From the NCBI RefSeq assembly GCF_030272615.1, contig NC_081413.1:717983867-718047866 (forward strand): 64,000 nucleotides of DNA, in the 5' to 3' direction. The stretch is from Cryptomeria japonica (taxonomy: Eukaryota; Streptophyta; Pinopsida; Cupressales; Cupressaceae). The notes beneath the pieces are model-generated. The model saw only the letters and a list, made by a program, of their open reading frames with translations, was not told the DNA's origin and ran no database searches. Made by a program: the position numbers and the translations under genes. Below are positions 9,182-22,313 of this stretch, in pieces. The stretch's first letter is position 1. Each line of letters opens with the position of its first letter.

Positions 9182-11699
9182 TAGGCCTTTTTTTTGTTTA
9201 CTTGGTTTTAATTGCTGATAAAAGAATGAAGCAAAATCTATTGATAAGCTTTTTAATCAACACTAATTAGAAATACAATTTAGAAATACATTTTAGGAAA
9301 TACAATATACTTCTCTAGAATAAATGGATTCAGTGATTTTTCCTGTAATAAAATAATTACTTAAAACTTTTTTTTTTAAAATACTTAGGATCTTTTAGCA
9401 AAAATAAACTCCTATTTTTCATCAAGTAGAATATAGATAAAATTTAATTGGAAACTATTTTTTTTTTTTCATAATACAAAAGAAGCTTTTGCATGCAACT
9501 CAAAGTGGCTTTTCTTTTTCTAAAAAAAAAAATCAGAAGTAGAAATAAAACAAGCTTTTACAACTCTAAGATATTCTGCATATTTACAGGATGTTTCTTT
9601 GCTTAGCTACAACAATAAAACTCAAGTCTATTTTCAAGAATTACAACTTGCTTCTCTTTTCTATGAATGAGGCATACTTCTATAACAAATTTAAGCAAAT
9701 ATTTGCAACTGGATTTAAGTATCTTCAACAATAATCTTCTGTGTCTTTTCATGGTTCCTATTCTCTTTCTCCTGACTTTCCTGCATAATAAAAAACACAA
9801 ATATGACCACGGAGTGCTCACCTCCAAGCCTAGGCTAACTGGTAGCCACCCCCGAGCTCGGAGAACCAATTCCTAGACAGGTAACAAATAGGCAAACACA
9901 TAAAAGGCAAATACATACAGATTTTCAAATACACTCCCAACTTGGCTTCACAGCACCACACTTTGGTGATGATCTTTTCAAAGGGTGGTAGTGGACCAAT
10001 ACCCTGAGGAGAACTGCAAGTATGAAATAAACAAGAAGCCACCTCATGGCACAATAATTATATCAAGAATCTCAACCCCTTATTCCTTATGCCCCCCAAA
10101 GGCATTCTAGCCTTATATTCCTCCTTATGACCCCCATTGCACAAACAGGCCATGCAACAAGGGTCACACAAAGATCCCTTGTGATCGCTCTCAAAAGAGA
10201 TTCTCTCACTCGAGGGTTGTCACTGCTACCACCCACAAGATCCTCTTCTCTCCCAAGAGTAAGAGGTCTTGAGGAAACTCCCAAAACACAACACAAATCA
10301 TAATGCAAAAATACCAAAAGATTTTTCAACAAAAACATTCAAGAACACAGATTTCTTACACCAACAAACTTCCAGACATAAGCAAGAAGAAGACATTATA
10401 ATGAATAACTAAAACCAACCTTAATCTACCCAAAGGTATTATGATATTTGATGAAGAGCTGCCCAATCCACGAATCTTTTTTCTTCTACCCTTAATCAAT
10501 TTTTCTATTCCATAACATTATTTTCTTTTCAAAATTTCTCGTCTCCAAAAATGGATAGTGGGTGATTACCCTCAAAATCTCAAAATCTTGCTTAAGAAGC
10601 TCACTCTCTGAGTTCTCACTAGTTTCTAAAAACCAAAAGGGAAAGAAAGCAAAAATGCAAAAAGACTCCCATTCGAATAAGAAAAATCTAAATTAGATTT
10701 AACTTCTAAATTTTCAATTTTCGCACAACTCAAAAAAGCCAATTTTTAAAGCGTTAAAAAGATCATTATAAAGTAGAAACTTGCCTAAAATTACCCCTAA
10801 CCCCTAGGTATACCTTATGGGCTTTAGGAAACCCTATTAAACTACCCCTAGGTGTTCATTTAACCCATTTTAAACCCCTCTGAAGTTTATTTGCGGGTCA
10901 AACATAAGTTGACCACCCCAAATATTATATTCCCAAAGTATTTATGACAACACATTATTTTATTTAAGAAGAACTATAATTAAACACTTTCCCACCAAGA
11001 GACAAAATAAACATTTAAATTTAAATCCACACATGTGTCAAGTGACACAAATAAAACACTTTTACAAAAATAAAACATGAAATTGTCTCTTGTGGTTTTT
11101 ACACAATAAATTTAAATAACACTTAACACTCATGCAATATATACTGTTACGAATAAAATGCAACACAAACGGGTGTTGTCTCTTCAAATAGACAAACCCT
11201 GGCTTACGAACATACATAAGTCTAGGTTTGATTCTCCGTAATTTTCCATGGTCACATGGTAAATTTCCTGCGCATCTCAATTTACACATTAGTACTTCCA
11301 AATATCCATATATAATATAATTCAATAATATAACAATACACATCATTACTTGCATACAATTTTCATCTGCACAGATTGAATACATCTTTTATCAAGCAAA
11401 TTCACATAAGCAATTTCATCCCAATTCACATAAACTAAACATACATCATAGTTCTATATTCAGAGTAAAGTCCTGCAAATTCAATAACGACATCTATCAT
11501 TGCAATATCATCCTATCTAACAATCATGTAGTGTTCTATCTCATAAAGCATATAAGTAAATCACCAAATCATAGCAATGTTATCCAAATCAAGAAATCAT
11601 ATAAGTTCTAAGTCTCAAAAAGCATCAAAATAAAGTATCCATCATAGTCTAAATATAAAATCCACTGAATGTTAGACTGAGTCGAGGTGAGGCCTCACA

Positions 11700-11711
11700 T
11701 CCTCCCCCTCT
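11700..11711 (-). other. Element H polypurine tract
   Basis: On the minus strand AGAGGGGGAGGA directly precedes the LTR start TGTGAGG. Position and composition fit the plus-strand primer for the 3' LTR. Confidence 0.8.
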
Positions 11712-11712
11712 A

Positions 11713-14700
11713 GGCATGAACTTCCTCCTGGAGTTCATCAAAGAGGTGGGGGTACTCTAATCTCATACGTGCTGCATCCTCCCATGAAGCCGTAACCTCA
11801 TCATAACAATCCCACTGGACCCTAACCTAGTCTAGCTCTCGACCTAGAAGGGCCAATGTCCGGTGTGCCAAAATGTGAATGGGCTCCAAAGCTAGCTGCC
11901 CATCCGACTCCACCTGCAAGGCATCCCAATCTAAAATGTGAGACTTGTCATAGATATACTTTCTCAAAACTGAAACATGAAACACATCGCGGATGCGTGA
12001 CAGGCTAGGTGGCAAAGCTAAACGGTAGGCAACTGGGCCTATCCTCTCCAGAATCTCAAAAGGTCCTACAAAGCGAGGTGCGAGCTTAGAACCCTTTCCA
12101 TAACGGATTGGACTCTTATGCGGTCGCACTCTCAAGAAAACTCTGTCTCCAACCAAGTAGCTACGATCTATCCTCTTTGCATCGGCATATTTCTTCTGTA
12201 TATCCTAAGCCTCTCTGAGATGCTGCCTAATCAAATCCACCTACTGTTCCATATCCCGAACTAACTCAGGACCAATAGCAACTCTATCCTCTATGCAATC
12301 CCAACTCAAGGGCGTCCTGCAAGGCCTGTCGTATAATGCCTGATAGGGTGGCATCCCCAAAGAAGTGTGATGCCCATTGTTATAGGCAAACTCCACTAAG
12401 GGAAGATACTCCTCCCACCAGGTCTGATGATCCATGACGTACATACGAAGCATATCCTCTAACACCTGATTGACCCTCTCTGTCTGACCATCTATCTCCG
12501 GGTGATAGGCTGTACTGAAATTGAGCTTAGTGCCCATAGCTGCCTGCAATGACTTCCAAAAGGAAGAAGTGAAAAGAGAATCCCTATCAGAAATAATCTT
12601 GCGGGGTACACCATGTAGTCTAACAATGTCTCGCAAGAACACCTGTGCTACTGCTGGAGCTGTGAATGTAGTACGAACTGGTGAAAAGTGAGCTACTTTG
12701 GTCAACTTGTCAACTGTCACCAAGATAGCATCATGGCGACGAGAAGACATAGGGAGACCAATGATGAAATCCATGGATATAGTATCCCACTTCCACTCTG
12801 GTATAGCATGAGACTGAAGCAACCCACCTGGATGGCGGTGCTCCACCTTTACCCTCTGACACTCGAGACATTGAGCTACTATCTCAGCAATGAGCTGCCG
12901 CATTCCCGGCCAATGATACAACTGCCTCAAGTCAGCATGCAACTTCTTAACCCCAGGATGCGCTGCATAAGGAGCTCTATGAGCTTCCGTGACAATGAAC
13001 TCTCGCAACCCTCTGGAGGAAGGTACATAAATGCACCCTCTGTGGTGTAATAGTCTATCGGACTCCAAAGAATAATCCACATATTTCCCTTCTAGAGTAA
13101 CCTACGAACGTACTACCTGACAAACCTCTGCATACCATTCATCCTCTAGCAAGTGCCGAAGTATACGGTCTCTCAAGTCTGTGCCCATGGATATGGTGTA
13201 AACCTCGTGACGTCTCCTACTCAAGGCATCTACAACTACATTTTCCTTTCCTTTGATGTAGTGAACGTCAAAATCATATTCACACAAGAACTCCATCCAT
13301 CTCCTCTGATGTGCATTAAGGTTCGACTAAGTAAAGATGTACTAAAGACTCTGATGATCTGAATGCAGCTCGAAGTGATGTCCTAAAAGGAAGTGTCTCC
13401 ACCTCACAAGTGCATGCACTACTGTTGCGAGCTCAAGGTCGTGAGTGGGATTTAAGTTCATGAGTCTTAAGTTTCCTAGACTCGAAAGCTATGGCCCTAC
13501 CATCCTGCATAAGAACTGCCCCTAAACCCTCTAGGGAAGCATCTGTACAAACCATGAAGTCAGCTGAAGGATCTGGTACAACAAGGATAGGAGCGCTAGT
13601 AAGTGCCTTCTTGAGTTCCTAAAAGGAATTCTCGCACTTCTCTGTCCACTCAAATTTCTTCCCTTTACGCTGAAGAGAAGTAATAGGGTGTGCGACTCTG
13701 GAGAAACCCTCGACAAAACGTCGGTAATACCCTGCTAAACCCATGAAACTCCTGACCTCTGTCACACTGGTAGGCGCTGGCCAATCCATAATAGCCCTAA
13801 TCTTTGATGGGTCAACTAAGATCCCATCACCGGAAATAACATGCCCAAGGTACTTGACCTCAGACCAAAAGAAAACACACTTCGATAGGCTGCCAAACAA
13901 CTGGTTATCCCACAAACACTGCAATACCTGTTTCAGGTGCTCCTCATGCTCCTTCTCATTCCGAGAATATATCAGTATATCATCGAGGAACACAATAACA
14001 AAATGGTCCAGAAAGGTACGGAACACCCCATTCATGAGGCTCATAAAAACTGTTGGGGCATTCATAAGTCCGAAGGGGACTACGGTAAACTCATAGTGAC
14101 CATATCTAGTGCGAAATGCGGTCTTGTGGATATCACTTTGCACTATTCTCAACTGATGGTATCCTGACTTCAGATCTATTTTGGAAAAGACTTTGGCACC
14201 CTGAAGCTGGTCAAATAAATCATCAATTCTGGGCAAAGGATATCAGTTCTTGATGGTTACTTGATTTAGCTACCCATAATCCATACACAATCGGAGAGAT
14301 CCATCCTTCTTCTTAATGAAGATGACTGGTGCACCCCATGGGGATACGCTAGGACGGATATGACCCTTCTCAAGAAGTTCCTCGAGTTGAATTTTAAGTT
14401 CATTAAGCTCATTTGTGGTCATTCTATAAGGTGCTCTGGAAACTGGCTCAGCTCCTGGTACTAGGTCTATATGAAAATCAATCTCTCTGCGGGGAGGCAT
14501 TCCTAGTAACTCTGAAGGAAATACATCTATATATCCCTTAAGGATAGGATGGTCATCGAGCGATGTTTCTTTTTCCTCCTCTTCCCCTCTGTCACTGATA
14601 GTGATAGCAAAAAGCTGACATCCCTTCCGCATGCTCCGCTTAAGCTGCATTGCGGAGATCATACGAAGAGACACGGGCCTCTGAATCTCGGTGATAACTA

Positions 14701-14995
14701 TGGGCAAACCATGATCATCCTCACACTCGATCTTTTTTAGGCGGCAATCCATCTTGGCTCTGTGGGCATAAAGCCAATCCATGCCAAGTACGATTCCGTA
14801 AGATCCAAGTGGAGTCACTCTAAGGTCTACCTCTAATTCCACTGACACTCTAGCCCCTGAAGCTAATTCCACTTCCCAACTGACACCCTGTCTAGTTGCC
14901 ACTAGCCCGCAACGCTCCACAACCAATGGAGATATAAAGGAGTCAGTAGCTCCTGAATCAAACAAAATAGATACATTGTTACCTTTGATTATACC
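11713..14995 (-). pseudogene. Element H pol: protease, RT, RNase H, integrase, chromodomain (decayed)
   Basis: Reading down the minus strand: protease with FDSGATDSFI (about 14960); linker with REIDFHIDLVPGAEPVSRAPY; reverse transcriptase (about 14400-13620) with [13 protein letters not shown] and the catalytic FLDD box; RNase H (about 13600-13100) with [12 protein letters not shown] and a GKENVVVDALSRR end; integrase (13080-12241) with the zinc-finger region, then the catalytic residues in SMDFI, ISDRD and TERVNQ; and a C-terminal chromodomain ending near 11713, where VQWDCYDEVTASWEDA is readable. Single stops interrupt the RT start, the RT/RNase H junction, the region near 13100 and the chromodomain. 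Several are TAG or TAA where CAG or CAA is expected. No full polyprotein can be made. Confidence 0.88.
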
Positions 14996-14999
14996 TGTA

Positions 15000-16432
15000 G
15001 ATTCGATAACCGTGGCCTAATGCTTAGCCTGGCGGTTGTCAACCGCTGCGAATACTCTATGGGACCTGCCCATATCACCAACTGTCGGCTCTGAAGCGGC
15101 CATCCGCTGACTCCCTGCTACCTGTCCCTGAGGGAAATCCCTCGCCATATGCCCCATGGCTCCACATGTAAAGAAAGCACCCCATGCCTGGAACTGGGCA
15201 CCCTGAGGCCTAGAGAATGCCTGACCTCCTGTCCTACTGTATCCGTTGTACCCACCCCTGGAGGACTGCTGAGTCCCCGTTGGCTGTGTGTACTGCCTCG
15301 GTGCTCTCTGATCACGTTTCTGTCCCTGAGTCTGCCACTATTTGGGCTTGGAGCCCTACTGATACTGTGGAGGCTTCTGCCTCTGGTTCTGTGGTGTCTG
15401 TTGTGGAGGAGGGGGTTTGGAGAACCCCTGAGAATTTCAATTGTTCCCTTTCCAATGTGGTTTCTAGAATCCATAAGTCTGAGATGCGGGATTTTGGTTC
15501 TGAAACCGATCCCTATTGTCCTGTGGTCTAACCTGAATTTCCTCGGCAATCAGTGCCTTTTCTACAGCAACCCGAAGGCTCTCTGGGGCGGACATCCTAA
15601 CAGGACCGGCTATACCGGCATTTAATCTCCTGATGAAGTGGTTTACAAGAAGTTTCTCATCCTTAAGATAATCTACATATGGCAACAACTCAAAGAATTT
15701 ACTCTCATACTGGGTTACTGACAAGCCTTTTTGTTGGAGATCGTGAAATTCATTTATACGACGCTGCCTGAAGTGTTCTGATAGGTACCTCTCACGGAAC
15801 CTTTCTGTGAATATCTCCCAAGTGAGTGTATCAGGAACTAATCCGCATTTGTACTCTTCCTGTCTCCACTAGGTGGAGGCTGTCCCTCTCAGTAGATGAA
15901 CTGCAACACGTGCTTTCAAGTTGCTCTCATAAAAACACAACACAAAGCACCTCTCAAGACTCAAAAGCCATGCCTCGGCCTCTACTCCATCTTTAGAACC
16001 TCCGAAGGATGGTGGTTGGAGGCGCATGACCTCCCTAATGAGATCCCCTGGATCTCGACGACCTCTCTCAAAATAAACTGGTTCCACTGCTGGAGGTGGT
16101 CCTGGCATATGCACTGACTCTGGCTCATTACCACCCTGACTCTCTATAGGAATCGGAGCTGGGCTCCTGCTTCATTCTCTATCAACAGATCTATGACTCC
16201 CAGAGTCATGACTCCTAACCTGAGGGTTCTCTGTTGGGATCCTTTCTTGAACAATGCCAATAAGATTCTGAATGGCTGCTAAGAGGTCTCGGTTAGGTTC
16301 ATTTGGCTATTCGGGAGGTGCTTCTGGGTTCTCCTCTGGAACCGATGCCTCCCTCTCTACCTCATCGCGTGCTATGCGCACACGTCTAGGACCCCGTCCA
16401 TGCTTGCGAGCTTGTCGCGTCGTCGAAGGCAT
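15000..16432 (-). pseudogene. Element H gag (decayed)
   Basis: An ATG at 16432 (minus strand), 138 bases inside the primer site, opens MPSTTRQARKHGRGPRRVRI, a basic N-terminus common in chromovirus gag. The capsid-like core follows: PPSFGGSKDGVEAEAWL at about 16010, a TWW..F..RF..RY pattern near 15800 and SVTQYESKFFELL near 15720. Near 15150 a zinc knuckle is readable as TCGAMGHMARDFP, where two of the expected cysteines read as Phe, so RNA binding would be lost. Stops break the frame at several places (for example after PEAPPE). Gag normally coats and packages the element's RNA in cytoplasmic particles. It directly precedes the protease region. Confidence 0.82.
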
Positions 16433-16569
16433 CCTAAGAGGAAATAAGGCAAAACAATTAATTTATTTCTTTTAGAATTAAATTCAATTAAATTCAAAAA
16501 TCAATTTAACAAAATAATTTTAAATATTCTAAGGCAAAACGTAAGTGAGTAAGGTTCCTAGTGTGGAAA

Positions 16570-16585
16570 CCTCGCTCTGATACCA
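16570..16585 (-). other. Element H primer binding site (initiator Met tRNA)
   Basis: On the minus strand TGGTATCAGAGCGAGG lies four bases inside the 5' LTR. TGGTATCAGAGC is the standard plant initiator-Met tRNA primer site. Confidence 0.9.
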
Positions 16586-17159
16586 AAATGTCATGCCCAA
16601 AATTTAGGGCAAAAACAGAACAATTTTTTTTTTTTTAAAAATACAAATTAATTAAAAAGTTCACTCACAGGACAAGCGTTATTGAAACTTCCATAATTAT
16701 ACTCGAGCTAATTCTGAAAAGAACCAAGCATCGAAATTTTGTTTAATTTTATTTGCGGAAAGCTATCTGGTTTAATTTTATCTCTATGAGATACCTAGTC
16801 ATTAGGTTTATTAAATCCATCACGTTAAAGAAAATAGGAGAGGAAATTTAATTCAATTCCCAATAAGACACATAGTCTAAACATCCAATTTAAAATTTAA
16901 ATACTCTAATTAAATTACCCGGGACAAAATTAAGTATTTATTACATTAAATACATTTAAAATTATAAAGGCTAGGCTTACTTCTTATAATTTATATATTT
17001 CACTTCCCTTTTTACTTCCTATGAGTAATCCTACAGAGGTATTTAAATGTTTAAAACTCTATATAAAAAAAAAACATTTAAATATTTAAAACTTTATTAA
17101 AAAATTACTCCAATTTATAACCAGAATATATATATTTATATATATATATTTATATTTAA

Positions 17160-17203
<44 letters not shown>

Positions 17204-17474
17204 ACATTATTTTTAATCCATTTAGAATTATCTCCCCAAGATAATAGTTAATCTGCTTCCCAACCCTAATTAGGGTTTTATATTTTTTTTGACACATATT
17301 AATAACTCTGAAAACTATCATAATATTTTATTTCATTTACCCTAGCCCTACCCGGGCTAGGGTTTAATCCATTTTTTGTTTATCACTGAGTATTTTTTTT
17401 ACAGGGCCGAAACCCCAAGGCGGCGGCCATTTTTGTTGCAGGTTCGAAGAAGGCGACGGGGAGGGCCGAGGCGC

Positions 17475-17675
17475 CACTGTGTGGGCGCATAGTGGGCGCC
17501 GCGGCACCACTGTGTGTCCACACAGTGGGCGCCGCTAGCGGCTCACACCACTGTGTGGCCACACAATGGCGGCCGCAGCCGTCCACTGTGTGTCCACACA
17601 GTGGGAGCCGAGCGGCCCGCATTGTGTGTTCACACAGTGGGCGCCGCGCGGCCCTCACTGTGCGTACACACAGTG
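17475..17675. repeat. Palindrome array, second LTR copy
   Basis: The same six palindromes as at 8665-8866. Single C-to-T or G-to-A changes break the symmetry in some units (GCGCATAGTG, CACACAATGG, GCATTGTGTG), in places different from those of the other LTR. Confidence 0.85.
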
Positions 17676-17720
17676 GGGTCCGCGTGGAACCCAAATTTCC
17701 CCTTTTTTTAATTTTTTTTT

Positions 17721-18070
<350 letters not shown>

Positions 18071-19687
18071 TAGGCCTTTTTTTTGTTTACTTGGTTTTAA
18101 TTGCTGATAAAAGAATGAAGCAAAATCTATTGATAAGCTTTTTAATCAACACTAATTAGAAATACAATTTAGAAATACATTTTAGGAAATACAATATACT
18201 TCTCTAGAATAAATGGATTCAGTGATTTTTCCTCTAATAAAATAATTACTTAAAACTTTTTTTTTTTAAATACTTAGGATCTTTCAACAAAAATAAACTC
18301 CTATTTTTCATCAAGTAGAATATAGATAAAATTTCTTACACCAACAAACTTCCAGACATAAGCAAGAAGAAGACATTATAATGAATAACTGAAACCAACC
18401 TTAATCTGCCCAAAGGTATTATGATATTTGATGAAGAGCTGCCCAATCCATGAATCTTTTTCCTTCTACCCTTAATCAATTTTTCTATTCCATAACATTA
18501 TTTTCTTTTGAAAATTTCTCTTGTCTCCAAAAATGGAGAGTTGGTGATTACCCTCAAAATCTCAAAATCTTGCTTAAGAAGCTCACTCTCTGAGTTCTCA
18601 CAAGTTTCTAAAAACCAAAAGGGAAAGAAAGCAAAAATGCAAAAAGACTCCCATTCGAATAAGAAAAATCTAAATTAGATTTAACTTCTAAATTTTCAAA
18701 TTTCGCACAACTCAAAAAAGCCAATTTTTAAAGCGTTAAAAAGATCATTATAAAGTAAAAACTTGCTTAAAATTACCCCTAACCCCTAGGTATACCTTAT
18801 GGGCTTTAGGAAACCCTATTAAACTACCCCTAGGTGTTCATTTAACCCATTTTAAACCCCTCTAAAGTTTATTTTTCGGGTCAAACATAAGTTGACCACC
18901 CCAAATATTATATTCCCAAAGTATTTATGACCACATTATTTTATTTAAGAAGAACTATAATTAAACACTTTCCCACCAAGAGACAAAATAAAACATTTAA
19001 ATTTAAATCCACACATGTGTCAAGTGACACAAATAAAACACTTTTACAAAAATAAAACATGAAATTGTCTCTTGTGGTTTTTACACAATAAATTTAAATA
19101 ACACTTAACACTCATGCAGCATATACTGTTACGAATAAAATACAACACAAATGGGGTGTTGTCTCTCCAAATAGACAAACCCTGGCTTACGAACATACAT
19201 AAGTCTAGGTTTGATTCTCCGTAATTTTCCATGGTCACATGGTAAATTTCCTGCACATCTCAATTTACACATTAGTACTTCCAAATATCCATATATAATA
19301 TAATTCAATAATATAACAATACACATCATTACTTGCATACAATTTTCATCTGCACAGATTGAATACATCTTTTATCAAGCAAATTCACATAGGCAATTTC
19401 ATCCCAATTCACATAAACTAAACATACATCACAGTTCTATATTTAGAGTAAAGTCCTGCAAATTCAATAACGACATCTATCATTGCAATATCATCCTATC
19501 TAACAATCATGTAGTGTTCTATCTCATAAAGCATATAATTAAATCACCAAATCATAGCAATGTTATCAAAATCCTGAAATCTTATAAGTTCTAAGTCTCA
19601 AAAAGCATCAAAATAAAGTATCCATCATAGTCTAAATATAAAATCCACTGAATGTCAGACTGAGTCGAGGTGAGGCCTCACAGTGGA

Positions 19688-21049
19688 TCTCCTAACTCAG
19701 ATTGTACACAACTATGACCCAATCATGCCAAAGGATTATATTGGTCACACTGCCAAATTCTAGGAGAAGATGCTGAGGCAAATATGCCAACTCATTACAT
19801 GCTAATGATTGCTCACATTTTGAACCCCTCTTTGGTAGTGACCTTTGATTATGCTTCATATATCACTGATGCCATCCATGAAGGAATAATAGGAATAAAG
19901 AATGGGAAAGTGGATAGGCCTTTTGTATGGTACTCCCTCCTTATGCATTTATTTTTGTTCAAAGGTGGTGACTATTTTGCAAGTGGAATGGATATTGTGA
20001 AAGAGAAAAATGGAAAAGAAAGTATGCAGTGCTTCATGTGGAGAAATTAGAAAATGTTGCAATAGAACAACAAGAGGAAGAAGCCACAGATGTTGAAAGA
20101 GACTTGTAACCACATTTGTAAAAGGTTTTGTAACTTCTTCTTAAGAAGTAATGATTGTAAAAAACTCTCCTAGGAAATTCTGAAGCTATGTGTGCATCCA
20201 TATTGTTATAAATGGATACCAGGACTAGAAAAAAAGGATCGCAAGGAATTGTAAGAAAACGTTGTAGAAATTTATTTGAGTTTTTCCAAGTTTTAATGGA
20301 GAATATTCAAAGGTTTTTGTAATACACTTTTTTGAAGAAAATATCAATATATAGACCATTGGTTTTGAGTTTAAACTTCGTGTTGTCTTCAAGTATGTTT
20401 GCAAGTGTTTACTATTTCGTTCTGAGTAATCTAGGGTTATTTCATTTGAATATGGGTTGTAAGGCAACTTTCAGTAGATATGTTTCTTATCTTTTCTCTT
20501 CAGGAGGGGAATTAAATACGCAGGAATCATTTCTACCAGTAAATTCTTTGTGGGACACTTTGAATTTTGATGAACACAGTTTAGTTTGATATGAATAAAT
20601 TCTTATGTGTGTCAGGCATGTATAGGGATCTGCAGAAGCCAAACTGATGGAATATGTAGAGATATTTGATTGTGGAAGTGTTGTTTGAACTTAGATGACT
20701 CTGTGACCTTGGATAAGGCACTGGTGTAGATCAAGGTTGTCTATTACATATCTTGTGGGTCAATACTAAACATGAGTACAATTTTCATTCCTTTGTTTCA
20801 GTTAGTTTTAAGGTGATTAGATCCACTGGTTTTCGGACTGGTTTGTTGTGGATTTATCTTTTAAAAGTGTGAATTCAGTTCACAAAGGTATACCCGCCTG
20901 AACTTTGGATAAGTTCAAAGTGTAGAAGGTTAATCAAACCTTGTCATATGTTGTACTAAAAGTTTCCTTCTCTTTAATCTCTCTTCTGCATATAGAGTTA
21001 TCATATCATTATAAGGATTTTAAAGGTGAATCAGATTTTGAGAACAACA
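19688..21049 (+). mobile_element. Element C 5' LTR, second part
   Basis: This continues C's LTR after the H insertion and ends GAACAACA at 21049, matching the TGTT start at 5042 as an inverted terminal pair. A primer site follows four bases later. The matching part of the 3' LTR would lie beyond element E, outside the window, so this end rests on the primer site alone. After the TAG at 19761 no long frame is convincing. Confidence 0.55.
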
Positions 21050-21053
21050 AAAG

Positions 21054-21071
21054 TGGTGACTCTGCTGGAGA
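21054..21071 (+). other. Element C primer binding site (Arg tRNA type)
   Basis: TGGTGACTCTGCTGGAGA differs at two positions from TGGCGACTCTGCTGGGGA, the form I associate with Tat/Ogre elements and tRNA-Arg; both differences are transitions. A second partial match, TGGCGACTCTGTT, lies at about 21289-21301. Confidence 0.6.
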
Positions 21072-21437
21072 GAGTCACAATAAGGATCCAGACACAGATT
21101 TGTGCTTAGATTTATAAGGAAAAATCATTGTGTGTTTGTGGAATTAATTGGTGCTTCGGTAAATATAGCAGTGGTGTCTGGAGGTCCCTTTTGGAAGTTC
21201 CCTCTATTTTCTGTTGATATTTGATTTGGTCTGAAGTTGTGCAATGTTTTATTCTAAGCTTGTTTTCATAATTCCCATAGTCTTGTGGGTGGCGACTCTG
21301 TTATCTTGGAACCAGTCCTTGTGAAATACATAAAATTCTAAAAGGAAGACAAGCATAATGCAAGGAGGAAAAAACACCAGATCATTCATGAAGAAGCATC
21401 CTCGTGAAACTTTGCAAGAAGGTTTGCCCGAACAATC
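21072..21437 (+). other. Element C leader
   Basis: About 370 bases between the primer site and gag. I see no repeat or stable hairpin beyond the partial second primer-like site. The region precedes gag, so packaging signals could lie here, but none is recognisable. Confidence 0.5.
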
Positions 21438-22313
21438 ATGAAGAGGTCAGAAGAGGTCAGTGCTTCACTAACCATCAAATGCTACTTGGGTGCAAAAGAA
21501 TAATAATACCGGTAAGATACCTGATCGACCTGTTTATGCAAAGTCTAATTCTTCTTCTAGAGATTCTGAACATGATATATTAGGTTTCCATTCTGGATTG
21601 TTTGGAAATATAGATAATGCTCATGCTTTAAATCAAGATATATCTCATGTTAGTGTGTCTATGAGAGATAGGACTAGTTCAAATGCAATCAGACATTCTG
21701 TTCCTAGAACAATTGATGGAAATATCAGCTTGATTGATATAGATCAAGTCAATATATCTAACTCTGAGGAGAATTTCCCTGATGAAGATAAAGTGTCACA
21801 AGAAATAGAAGATTTAAATAGGAGGGTTCACCACTTAATCTCTTTAAGAGCCCAAAAGGAAGCAAATAAGGAGAAGGAATTCAAAGAAAAACTAATGGAG
21901 AGAGATAGGCTTCTTAGACATATAGCTGATCTTGAAGTATTGGCTAAGGAAAAGGAAAAGAGTGTTGAGGAAGTCCCTGTGATCAAAGAAATTCTGATCC
22001 CTAAGGCCAAGCCAACATATAGGTCAGTAGTCCAACAAAATAGGGAAATGCCTAGTGATTCACAACCTCCTAGGAATAATGTTGATAAAGGGAAACATAA
22101 ATGGGTGGATGATAGAACTGGATCTAGAAATACAGAAGAGATTTCTCATAGGCTATCAACACATGAGAGAGAGATGGAAAGAATGAGGAAGGAAAAGGAG
22201 GATCTATAAATGGAGCTAGAGAAAGCTGAGTTGGATGCAACTAATCAAGAAGTCAAAAGAAAAATTAGTTACCTAAAAGATCCCCCTATCATTTTTCCAT
22301 CAGAAGATCTTAG
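21438..22313 (+). pseudogene. Element C gag, N-terminal part (interrupted by AB)
   Basis: An ATG at 21438 (MKRSEEVSASLTIK) reaches a stop after 21 codons. A neighbouring frame then runs from about 21472 through QKNNNTGKIPDRPVYAKSN to a TAA at 22207 and continues in the same frame to the AB insertion at 22313. Bases 21800-22000 encode a strongly charged helix, for example EKEFKEKLMERDRLLRHIAD, a likely coiled coil. Gag is the particle protein. Removing AB with one CTTAG joins SEDLS to KPDPQQ at 39228 with no frame change, which places the rest of gag at 39223-40185. The early frame break may be damage or an upstream intron; I cannot tell. Confidence 0.7.
22309..22313. repeat. Target-site duplication CTTAG of compound AB
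   Basis: CTTAG at 22309-22313 and again at 39223-39227, immediately outside the outermost LTR ends of the three-LTR compound. The interrupted gag frame of C rejoins when one copy and the insert are removed. Confidence 0.88.

Larger units (their letters stand above)
7678..11699 (-). mobile_element. Element H 3' LTR (4.0 kb)
   Basis: The segment runs TGTCATGCCC to GGCCTCACA on the plus strand and matches 16589-19682. Compared with that copy it holds about 905 extra bases (about 9447-10351), with ATTT at both edges, which suggests a microhomology deletion in the other copy or an insertion here. It contains several AT microsatellites and a GC-rich palindrome array. In the element's sense this is the 3' LTR because the polypurine tract adjoins it at 11700. 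Confidence 0.85.

Noticed and set aside
17227-17410. Telomere-like CCCTAA/TTAGGG words near 17270 and 17350
   Set aside because: Single isolated copies inside an LTR, present in both LTRs; no tandem array.
21490-22209. Coiled-coil frame as a host structural protein
   Set aside because: It rejoins in frame with the gag capsid at 39228 once AB is removed, so it is gag of C.
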